From the NCBI GenBank assembly GCA_902779125.1, contig CACZAC010000018.1, positions 1-64,000 on the forward strand: a DNA stretch of 64,000 bases, given 5' to 3'. The notes under the pieces are model-generated. The model did not search any database. It was not told the origin of the DNA and saw only the letters and a program-made list of their open reading frames with translations. The stretch's first letter is position 1; each line of letters starts with the position of its first letter. This document shows, piece by piece, positions 1 to 7,700 of this stretch. Made by a program: the position numbers and the translations under genes. Source of the stretch: an uncultured Bacteroidales bacterium (GTDB lineage: Bacteria; Bacteroidota; Bacteroidia; Bacteroidales; Muribaculaceae).

Positions 1-1278
1 GACATCCAGCAGCGCAACGTCGATGACCACAGCAACGTCATCCTGCAGCTCATGGCTCGCAGCATGGTCGACGGGGCGACCTCGTCGCTCACGCTCGCCA
101 TCGGCCCGGCCACACGCACCCGTGCCGGCGTGCTCACCGCCGAGGACTACATACGCATCCAGGGCATCGGTGAGACGAACGACGAACTCACCGACACCGT
201 GCTCGAGATGCAGGACATCATCGACCAGCACTCCGCCAGGCTCAACGCCATCGGCGCGGCGGGCAATGTGCTGCAGTTCTTCGCCGAGGGCAACAGCGAC
301 GCCAACAAGGTCGTGTTCTCCGCCAGCCGCTACAACCTGTTCAACGGGGCGGGGACCATGGCGACCGCAGCCCTCGTCATCAACGGCGCCACCGACCTGA
401 AGGCCGGTGCGATGACCGCCGCCCATGTCATCTCCCTCAATGCCGCCAAGACCGACATCACCGCCCTGAAAGCCGCTATGCAGAAGGTGCAGGGCAGCGG
501 CGCCCTCGTGGACGACATCCGCCAGCACTATACCGCGGCCGACCGCCTCGGCTTCGAGATCATCGGCTACAACGTCGCCACCGGCGAGCAGAACATCGTG
601 CTGAAACGCATCTTCCTAACGGGCGCCGACACCCAGAACGCGGGCCTGATGACCTCTGCCATGGTCACCCAGCTGAACCAGCTGCGCCAGGCGGTCTTCG
701 GCAGCGGCGGCTCTACCGCCCAATCCCGTTCGTTCTACGGTCTCGGCATCGAAATCAACAAGGGAACCGGCGCCCTGCACCTGCGCGGCGCTGAGGAACT
801 CATCGCCAAGGGCTACACGCCCTACCTGTTCCGCTACACCCGCAAGCGCAACCGAGTCAACATCAGCGGCGAGAAGTCACACGGCCCCGTCCGCAAGGGC
901 TGGAACGTGCTGGGCAAGGCCGACACGGTGACCATCGGCAACGACGAGACGGTGCTTATCGATGCCAAGGTCATCCATCGCGGCTATGAGGATGATCAGA
1001 AGTACCGCCATGAGGCGCGGTATTTCGTCAAGGAAGGCCGTGACCAATCAGGAAACTTCATGGCCAGCTACGGCAAAATCCGCATCACCATTGCAGAGAG
1101 ACAGGGCAAGGTGCTCGTGCCCAAGAAAGTGCGCCTGCTGTACGGCATCGCCTTCTCGTCTGCCAAACCCGACAACCGCAAGCTGCTGGACAAGGCCAGC
1201 CTGGTCACTCCGATAGTGACTTTCCACGTCAGCACACAGATCAACAACGGCAGTTACACCTGGATTTTTGAGAGGTAG
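1..1278 (+). CDS. Prophage tail/fibre-like structural protein (5' end outside window)
   Basis: The reading frame is open from base 1, so the start lies upstream; the first internal ATG is at 52. The visible 425 residues are rich in Ala, Asn and Thr in the first half (short repeats around LNA and GA, as in trimeric fibres). They end in a compact basic C-terminal domain with several Arg/Lys-Tyr pairs. I do not recognise a named domain. A tail or fibre role is inferred from position directly upstream of a holin/amidase lysis block and from the GC-rich codon use shared with the tape measure gene. It ends at TAG 1276-1278, just before the U-run of the minus-strand RNA candidate. Confidence 0.6.
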   Translation, partial: DIQQRNVDDHSNVILQLMARSMVDGATSSLTLAIGPATRTRAGVLTAEDYIRIQGIGETNDELTDTVLEMQDIIDQHSARLNAIGAAGNVLQFFAEGNSDANKVVFSASRYNLFNGAGTMATAALVINGATDLKAGAMTAAHVISLNAAKTDITALKAAMQKVQGSGALVDDIRQHYTAADRLGFEIIGYNVATGEQNIVLKRIFLTGADTQNAGLMTSAMVTQLNQLRQAVFGSGGSTAQSRSFYGLGIEINKGTGALHLRGAEELIAKGYTPYLFRYTRKRNRVNISGEKSHGPVRKGWNVLGKADTVTIGNDETVLIDAKVIHRGYEDDQKYRHEARYFVKEGRDQSGNFMASYGKIRITIAERQGKVLVPKKVRLLYGIAFSSAKPDNRKLLDKASLVTPIVTFHVSTQINNGSYTWIFER

Positions 1279-1281
1279 GGA

Positions 1282-1385
1282 CAAAAAAGAAAGGCGAGCC
1301 GAAGCACACCCTTTCACTCAGCTGACGAGCCGAAGCACATCATTATAACAACTGGTGAGCCGAAGCACACCACAAGTCTTCTTTC
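1282..1385 (-). ncRNA. Candidate small antisense-strand RNA with three UUCG hairpins
   Basis: On the minus strand three hairpins of the form GGUG.GC-UUCG-GC.CACC occur at 1354-1371, 1324-1341 and 1293-1310, spaced 30-31 bp. Each has a C(UUCG)G tetraloop and one conserved U-U mismatch. Stem bases differ but still pair: GGUG/CACC, GAUG/CGUC and GGUG/CGCC, with U-G wobbles only if read on the minus strand. The last hairpin extends into AAAGG/CCTTT and is followed by a run of six U (1288-1283), like an intrinsic terminator. A canonical promoter lies just upstream (1391-1423). Transcript ends are estimates. It runs opposite to the lysis genes, in the gap between the tail gene and the holin. Function unknown. 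Confidence 0.6.
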
Positions 1386-1390
1386 CGACC

Positions 1391-1423
1391 ACAAAGATAG
1401 AACTTTAATCCCTAACAGCCAAA
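1391..1423 (-). promoter_or_regulatory. Bacteroidota-type promoter for the prophage antisense RNA
   Basis: On the minus strand TTTG (1423-1420) and TATCTTTGT (1399-1391) are separated by 20 bp, the textbook -33/-7 arrangement for Bacteroidota housekeeping sigma. It points away from the holin toward the three UUCG hairpins. Confidence 0.65.
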
Positions 1424-1437
1424 GAAAAACAGTAAAA

Positions 1438-1950
1438 ATGCAGACAATCATCGAAATCCTAAAAAACCTGTCGCTGCACCACACAGCCGTCTGGCTGGCA
1501 CTGACGTACATCGCCGTCATGCTGGCCATGGCCGTGGACTTCGTCGCCGGGCTCCGAAAAGCCAAGCAGGCGGGCATCGCCACCACCTCCCGCGGTTTCA
1601 AGATGACCGTGGAGAAGGCCACGAAATACTTCCTGCCCATGTTGTGCCTGTCGTGCATCGACATCATCACATCGGTCATCCTGCCCGCACCGTTCTTCAC
1701 GATCCTGATGGGCGGCTTCAACATCTTCTGCGAATGGAAGTCCGTGTTGGAATCGACCCATGACAAGCAGGAACTGCGCGACAAGGCGCACACCTTCAAC
1801 GTCATCGTCAAGAACAAGGACGACATCGCCGCCATCGTCATGCAGGCCATGGAACTGATGGAGCGCAAGAAGCAGCTGGAATCCAGTGACCAAAACCGTA
1901 TCAATCAACCATATACTAACACTAACCAAATCGAAGATTATGAAGACTAA
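1438..1950 (+). CDS. Phage holin family protein
   Basis: 170 residues. A hydrophobic N-terminal segment (about 20-37) containing an Asp (AMAVDFVAGL) is followed by a basic loop with a Ser-Arg-Gly-Phe motif and a second hydrophobic stretch (about 60-92). The tail is charged and cytoplasmic. This layout matches the Phage_holin_4/toxin-secretion holin family, which forms the inner-membrane lesions that release endolysin. It sits two genes upstream of an amidase, as expected for a lysis cassette. The start at 1438 is the first ATG after the intergenic RNA region. The 3' end overlaps the next gene by 11 bp, suggesting translational coupling. Confidence 0.8.
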   Translation: MQTIIEILKNLSLHHTAVWLALTYIAVMLAMAVDFVAGLRKAKQAGIATTSRGFKMTVEKATKYFLPMLCLSCIDIITSVILPAPFFTILMGGFNIFCEWKSVLESTHDKQELRDKAHTFNVIVKNKDDIAAIVMQAMELMERKKQLESSDQNRINQPYTNTNQIEDYED

Positions 1951-2605
1951 GAAAGTTCTGAACATCAAGCCCCAGGAGGTTTGTGAGGGCGACGAGCATT
2001 ACGTCCGCTACAAGGGCTGCGACGGCCGCATGCACGAGCTGCCCACGCACACCGTCACCCACAACGAGCGCGTCAAGGAGATGTTCATCACCTCCATCGA
2101 CACGCTGCACTCCGTGATCATGAGCGTCGAGCTGACCAACCCCGAAGCCCGTGCCGTGTTCCAGGCGTCGTTCCCCAACGCCATCGAGGTCAAGGAGATC
2201 CAGGTCGCCGGCTGCTTCCTGCGCGACGACTCCCAGCAGAGCGAGCTGCGCTTCGATGCCCCCCTCATCGGCGTGCCGCAGAAACGGTTCCCGCACTACT
2301 ACGCCATTGACAGCCAGGGCACCATCCGCTTCATCAGCGACGGCGAGCCTGTTGACCAGTCAAGCCTGAGCCTCGCCGAAGACCATGAGGCGAAGCCCGA
2401 GCTTGTGGCCTTCTTCCAGCGGACGCTGGACAGCATCGCCGGGGAAATCACCCCCAAGCTGTGGGCGTTCTTCGTGGCCCACGTTACCAGGTTCGACTTC
2501 AGCTTCTCGTTCACCATGGTCGAGAAGCACCTGTGCGTCATCGACAAGAACAAACAGACCTATGACGCGGGCGTTCTCACCCCCGTCTCGACCGCTAAAG
2601 TCTGA
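1940..2605 (+). CDS. Hypothetical phage protein in lysis cassette
   Basis: 221 residues from the ATG at 1940, preferred over an upstream in-frame ATG (1886) because 1940 overlaps the holin stop by only 11 bp and removes a low-complexity N-terminus lying inside the holin gene. No signal peptide, membrane segment or named domain is visible. The protein is acidic in its middle (SLSLAEDHEAKPE) and seems globular. It is encoded between holin and endolysin, ending 5 bp before the amidase start, so it is probably translated with them. A regulatory or accessory lysis role is possible but unsupported. Confidence 0.7.
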   Translation: MKTKKVLNIKPQEVCEGDEHYVRYKGCDGRMHELPTHTVTHNERVKEMFITSIDTLHSVIMSVELTNPEARAVFQASFPNAIEVKEIQVAGCFLRDDSQQSELRFDAPLIGVPQKRFPHYYAIDSQGTIRFISDGEPVDQSSLSLAEDHEAKPELVAFFQRTLDSIAGEITPKLWAFFVAHVTRFDFSFSFTMVEKHLCVIDKNKQTYDAGVLTPVSTAKV

Positions 2606-2610
2606 CCGCC

Positions 2611-3018
2611 ATGCGAAGCATCGATCAAATTATTTGCCATTGCTCCGCAACGCGGGAAGGGCAGCACGTCACCGTACAGCAGATCCGTCAGTGGCATCTG
2701 CAGCGCAAGTTCGCGGACATCGGCTACCACTACGTGGTTTACCTCGACGGGACGGTCCACAAGGGCCGACCCCTCGAGAAAGCCGGTGCCCACTGCAAGG
2801 GCCACAATGCCCATTCCATCGGCATCTGCTATGTCGGCGGGCTTGACCGAAACGGCAATCCCAAGGACACCCGCACCGCCGCCCAGAAGGCAGCGCTGCT
2901 GTCGCTGATCCGTGAACTGAGGCAACGTTTCCCGCGTGCCACGGTCCACGGCCACCGGGAGTTCGCCGCCAAAGCGTGCCCCTGCTTTGATGCCAAGAAA
3001 GAGTATTCAAACATCTAA
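2611..3018 (+). CDS. N-acetylmuramoyl-L-alanine amidase (T7 lysozyme type endolysin)
   Basis: 135 residues forming a single Amidase_2 domain. Likely zinc ligands are His10 (in ICHCSAT), His115 (in GHRE) and Cys123, with catalytic Tyr39 (GYHY) and Lys121. The spacings between these five residues equal those of T7 lysozyme. It cleaves the amide between muramic acid and L-Ala in peptidoglycan at the end of the lytic cycle. There is no signal peptide, so export would rely on the holin encoded two genes upstream. The start at 2611 is 5 bp after the previous stop. Downstream follows a small membrane protein, as in many Bacteroidales prophages. Confidence 0.92.
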   Translation: MRSIDQIICHCSATREGQHVTVQQIRQWHLQRKFADIGYHYVVYLDGTVHKGRPLEKAGAHCKGHNAHSIGICYVGGLDRNGNPKDTRTAAQKAALLSLIRELRQRFPRATVHGHREFAAKACPCFDAKKEYSNI

Positions 3019-3029
3019 ATCCAAAAGTT

Positions 3030-3593
3030 ATGAATGACCAATTTAAGAACCTGTTCAAGGGCATCGTGTTCATCCTGCTGCTGGTAGTGGTGCTTTTGTG
3101 CCTCTCCATCACGTTCCACTCCTGTCGAAGCCAGAAGCAGGCCACCACCACCGTGGCGGAGAACGTCGAGGTCGCCAAGGCTGCCAGTACCACCACCGAG
3201 ACCGCTGCGCGGACTCAGTGGATGAGCAGCCTGAGTATCGACCTCGACAGCTTCGAGCTGTTCATGCCCATGCCGTTCGGCACAGACACGGCTTCATCTC
3301 TGCCTGCGTTTGCCGATCCTTCCATAAGCCAACCACGTCTGCATGCTGCAAACATGGTTGTCTTAAAGGGCAAACGCGCGTCCATCGGTAAGGCCGTCTT
3401 GGCCGAGCGCAACGCTTCGCGGTGCGCCCGCCAGGTCGACAGCGTCGCTTCGCACCGCACGATGGACATGTCAGACCATTACGCCCGTGACACTGTGGGC
3501 ATCTACAAGCCCCCTAATATCACCTGGTGGCCATGGGCCATCTTCGCTGCGCTCGCACTCGTGCTCACGGGAAAATACCTTTTGAGGAAATAG
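3030..3593 (+). CDS. Small two-span membrane protein, possible spanin-like lysis protein
   Basis: 187 residues. A strongly hydrophobic segment (about 10-32, ending near a Cys: FHSCRS) could be a membrane anchor or lipoprotein signal. A Thr/Ala-rich middle region follows, then a second membrane segment at the C-terminus (WWPWAIFAALALVLTGKYLL) and the basic end RK. It begins 11 bp after the endolysin gene. Position and topology suggest a role in lysis, such as spanning the envelope, but no family is recognisable. It ends at TAG 3591-3593, immediately before a 17-bp hairpin. Confidence 0.65.
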   Translation: MNDQFKNLFKGIVFILLLVVVLLCLSITFHSCRSQKQATTTVAENVEVAKAASTTTETAARTQWMSSLSIDLDSFELFMPMPFGTDTASSLPAFADPSISQPRLHAANMVVLKGKRASIGKAVLAERNASRCARQVDSVASHRTMDMSDHYARDTVGIYKPPNITWWPWAIFAALALVLTGKYLLRK

Positions 3594-3594
3594 T

Positions 3595-3643
3595 CGATTG
3601 GGCAATGGGAAACTCGCTTCGCTCGGTTCCCGTTGCCCAGTCG
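3595..3643 (+). repeat. 17-bp inverted repeat after the lysis genes
   Basis: The arms 3595-3611 and 3627-3643 pair over 17 bp with two G-U wobbles; the 15-nt loop contains CGCTTCG. It begins one base after the stop of the preceding gene. No U-run follows on either strand, so it is either a non-canonical end signal or an mRNA-stabilising hairpin. Confidence 0.6.
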
Positions 3644-4543
3644 CCATTAAAAAAGCATCCCGTTTCGCAACGAGGTGCCCCTAGGAAAAATAGTATGAAT
3701 AAAACATAGATTTAAGGTTGGTTATACGTAGTGCAAAGATAGCCAAAATCCCCGAGACCAAAGATCATTTCCTTCGGAAAAATGCCCGCCCCAGGCCCCG
3801 ATGGCGATGGGCCGTTCCGCTCCGTCTGCGTCCGCTCCGAATGACTGACTTATCGGCTGGAGAGTGCCTGGTCAGGCTCACTGGCCGCACCGAGACCCCC
3901 CACACCCGGCTGCTGCGGTCATTCCCGTTCCGCACTGCGCTTCGCTCCGTCATCGACAGTGCAACACCTGCGGTTCAAGGAGGTCTGCTGACGGCGGGTG
4001 CGGGGATGCACCCGGCTCGCTGCACTGGTATCGGGCTCCTCCTTCGTCCTCAACCCGATCCTGGCGTTCCGCAAGCCCGATGTTCAATCGTAGATTGCCT
4101 CGCAACGCCTGCATCCCGCCTGGCACTCACGATGACTCCACTCATCTTGTGCCTCCACTTCATTCCCTCCGCGCCCCGCTGTTTTCGCTGCGCTCAGGGG
4201 CACGATTTTTTCGGATAAAAACAGAGGTAGGCCAAAGTGTAATGCCGAAACCGATACTGCGTGTCGGTTCGTCATCACACATTGGCGATTTTACCGCCCA
4301 TTCGCTGCATACTATTTTGCATATTCCGCTATTTTTTGAGTCGGTTTTCGTTTTGCGCTCCGTAGGGCGGTCGGGGGATCCTCTCGGACAGAGCGGGGCT
4401 GCCGCCCCGTAACCCCGCAAATGGCTGAAAATCAGCCATTTTTTATTTTCAATCCTTGACAGTCCGTAATTTTTCTTAAATCCAGCCCAGAAAAACCGTC
4501 TGATAACTTGCTGATATAGGTATTTTTACGATACCCATTTTTT
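3644..4543. other. Non-coding 0.9-kb block, GC-rich in the middle
   Basis: No convincing gene: the open frames here overlap each other on both strands and show no domain. The block from about 3770 to 4210 is C-rich on the plus strand and differs from neighbouring phage genes. A minus-strand -7 box (TATCTTTGC, 3741-3733) with TTTG at 3762-3759 points left out of it. At 4393-4418 a GCGGGG/CCCCGC hairpin lies just before an intrinsic terminator. The style resembles non-coding control DNA of Bacteroidales conjugative elements, but I cannot verify that. It separates the lysis genes from the tape measure gene. Confidence 0.5.
4419..4450 (+). terminator. Intrinsic terminator
   Basis: A 10-bp perfect stem AAATGGCTGA/TCAGCCATTT with a 3-nt loop is followed by TTTTATTTT. 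It ends any transcript crossing the non-coding block and insulates the tape measure promoter. Confidence 0.8.
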
Positions 4544-4570
4544 TTGCACAAAGTTGCACAAGTTTGCACA
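4544..4570 (+). repeat. Three TTGCACA iterons at exact 10-bp spacing
   Basis: TTGCACA occurs at 4544-4550, 4554-4560 and 4564-4570, one helical turn apart, 100-130 bp upstream of the tape measure promoter. This spacing is typical of cooperative protein binding to one DNA face. Confidence 0.6.
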
Positions 4571-4584
4571 CACTGGAAAAATCG

Positions 4585-4620
4585 GCACACATCCGTCACC
4601 GACAGCCGACGAATGTGTGC
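4585..4620. repeat. 13-bp inverted repeat upstream of tape measure gene
   Basis: GCACACATCCGTC (4585-4597) and GACGAATGTGTGC (4608-4620) are inverted copies with one mismatch and a 10-bp spacer. The outer GCACA matches the core of the adjacent iterons, so both may bind the same protein. Confidence 0.6.
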
Positions 4621-4674
4621 ATGACAAAGCCATCGACAACAGCCAATGTCTTTTAATAGCAAAAGTAACAGATA

Positions 4675-4683
4675 TACCTTTGA
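4675..4683 (+). promoter_or_regulatory. Promoter -7 box for tape measure gene
   Basis: TACCTTTGA fits TAnnTTTG and lies 20 bp before the ATG at 4703. It decides the start: an in-frame ATG at 4646 would be upstream of the transcript. Confidence 0.55.
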
Positions 4684-4702
4684 CCTAAAAAATCACGATA
4701 CT

Positions 4703-7700
4703 ATGAGCGACATCAACACCAACGCAACCGTCAACCTGGTCGTCAACGGACAGCAGGCCCAACAGGTACTCCAGCAGCTCAAACAGCGTGCTCTGGAACT
4801 GGAGAACGCCATCGCCAAAGCCGCCGCCAGCGGCAACAAGATAGAACTGAGGAAACTCCGCAGAGAACTCGCCGACACCAAGCGGCAGATCCGCGAAATC
4901 GAGTCCTCGACCATGCAGGTCGAGGGCGTGATGCGCCGTCTCGACAAGGCGACACCCAAGGAACTGAACCGCGCCCTGCAGACCCTGAACCGCCAGCTCG
5001 ACTACATGGAGCGGGGCAGCGCCGCATGGAACGCCCATGTGGCGAAGATCCAGGCCGTCAAGGCCGAACTGTCCAAGGTCAACGCCGAACTGCGCACGCA
5101 GCAGTCCTGGTGGGACCGCTTCAACAACAAGCTCAACCTGTGGCAGACCTCGCTGATGGGCATCGCCGCCCTGCTGACCGGCCTGGTGATGGCTGGCCGC
5201 AAGGCGGTGAACTCCTACGCCGAGATGGAGGAGGAACTGGCCAACACGATCAAGTACACGGGCATGGCCCGGGAGGAGGTGGAGGCGATGAACGACGCCT
5301 TCAAGCAGATGGACACCCGCACAGGACGCGACAAGCTCAACGAACTCGCCCAGGAGGCAGGCCGTCTGGGCAAGAACACCCGTGAGAGTGTCCAGGGCTA
5401 TGTAGAGGCGGCCGACATCATCAACGTGGCGCTGGTCGACCTGGGCGAGGGCGCCACGCAGACCATCGCCAAGCTGACCAACATTTTCGGTGTGGAGGAG
5501 GTCCTGGGCACCAAGGACGCCATGCTTGCCGTGGGCTCCACGGTCAACGTCCTCTCGCAGAACTGTACCGCGGCAAAACCCTATCTGGTGCAGTTCGCCC
5601 AACGCCTTGCAGGTGTGGGCGCGCAGGCGAGGATGACGATTCCCGAGATCCTGGCATTTGCGGCCACTTTGGACGCAAACGGCCAGAAGGTGGAGATGTC
5701 CGCATCAGCACTCTCGAGGCTCATCATGATGCTCTTCCAGAAGCCCCAGGAACTCGCCCGTACCGTCGGCCTGGATGTCCAGAAGTTCACCGAGACGCTG
5801 AACAAGTCCACCAACGAGGGCGTGCTGATGTTCCTCGGCAAGCTGCAGGAGATCGGCGAGGCCGACGCCTTGGCGGCCCTGTCCCCGTTGTTCAAGGACT
5901 TGGGCATGGACGGCATCCGCATGTCCCAGGTCCTGGCCACGCTGGCCACCCACCTCGATATGGTCAAGTGGGAGCAGGAAGAGGCGAACAAGGCCTTCAC
6001 CGAAGCAACCTCGGCCACCAGGGAGTACAACATCTTCAACAACACGGCGCAGGCCGGCATCGACAAGGCCCGCAAGCGCGTCCACGAGCTCGCCGTGGAA
6101 CTCGGCGAGAAACTGTTGCCATTATATAGACATATAATGACCTCCGGCAGCGCCATGCTGCGCTTCCTGAACGTCATCGTGGACTTCGCCGTCAAGCACA
6201 AGACCGCCATCCTTACGCTCACTGCTGCCATTGTCGGCTACACGGTGGCCGTCAACGCCAGCAACATCGCCCTGAGACTTCACTACACGTGGCTCGTGCT
6301 CGTGGAGACGTGGCAGAAGGCGGTGAAGGGCACGACCCTCTTGTGCTCTATGGCCTACAACACCCTCACTGGCAACATCACCAGGGCGAATGCCGCCCAG
6401 AAGCTGTTCGTCGATACCTTCAAGACCACGCCGTGGGGCCTCGCAATAGCTGCCGTCACAGCCTTGGCCGTGGGCATCTACAACCTCGCCTCAAAGACCG
6501 ACGAGTACACCAAGTCGGTGAAGGAGAACATGAAGGCCGCCAACGAGGTCAGCGGCGAGTACGTCAAGGAACAAAGGGAACTTGACCTGCTCTTCGGCAA
6601 ACTCAAGGGTGCCGAAAAAGGCTCCGACGACTACAAGTCGGCGAAGAAGGCCATCATCGACCAGTACGGAAAGTACCTGTCCGGCCTGATCGACGAGAAA
6701 GGCGAGATCATCAACGACCGACTGACGGAGGCCATCAGACGGTCTGCCCGGGAACGCGGCATCGCAGCGGTCAAGGAGAAGATGGAGCAGGAGTACGTGG
6801 ACCAGACGCAAAAAGATCTCAACCGCCTGCAGGAGTCGTTAGAGAAATACGGCGTCTCGGCGCAACTCGCCGCCAAGACGGTGCAGCAGGTGGCCACGGC
6901 CATGATCGCCAACAAGCCCATCCCCCAGGATGCCCTCAAGGTCATCGAGGATGCGAGCCGCAACATGCCGTGGTACGACCGCTGGACGGGAGGCCGCAAA
7001 GACCAGGTGCAGTACACCGGCCCTGCAGGTATCGTCAACAACATGTACCGCCACCAGGGCGAGTACAGCAAGGGCATGGCGGGCATCGAGGCGATGGAGA
7101 ACGCCAACGCCCCCTTGCGCAAGGTCGATACCGCATGGCTCAAGCGTGCCATCGAAGGGCTGGAGGCCATCGTCAAGTCGGAGACGAGAGGCCGTGCCCT
7201 CGTCTTCGTTGACGGCTCCAACCAGGGAGAGTACAAGGAACTCTCGCCCAAGCAGGCACAAGACCTGCTGGCCCAGTATAGGTCAGAGATGAACTATCGA
7301 GGCACCGGCGGCAGCACCTCCAACAATGCAACGCCCCCGGGCGGCAGCTATTCGCCGTCGGGCAGTCCCGACAAAGCCACAGGTGGCGGCTCCAGCCACG
7401 CCAAGGCCGAGGACAGATTCAAGGCCGAGAAGGAGTGGAGAGAACGGGAGGAAGCCTTGAACCGCATCGCCTACGCCACGGGCCAGAAGAACTACGAGGA
7501 CTACACCAACAGGATGCTGGAGATAGCCGTCGAGTTCGAGAAGCAGCGGCTTGCCCATACTGACCTCAGTGCAACGGAGCGCCTGACCATCGAGGCGCAG
7601 TACCGCGAGGCTCAGCGCAAGCAGCAGGAGCAGGCCAACAAGTTCACCATCGAGGAAGAGCAGGAAGCCTACAGGGAAATCAAGGCCCTGATGCAGCAAC

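Noticed and set aside
1293-1371. CRISPR array from the three 30-bp spaced repeats
   Set aside because: Only three short copies, no constant spacers and no cas genes; the repeats fold into UUCG hairpins with a promoter and U-run.
3718-4412. Overlapping open frames in the non-coding GC-rich block
   Set aside because: Frames overlap on both strands, are Pro/Arg/Ser-rich and lack any domain or ribosome site.
4685-5602. 305-codon open frame on the minus strand inside the tape measure gene
   Set aside because: Shadow of a GC-rich gene; no start context, no domain and Val/Leu/Gly-rich antisense composition.
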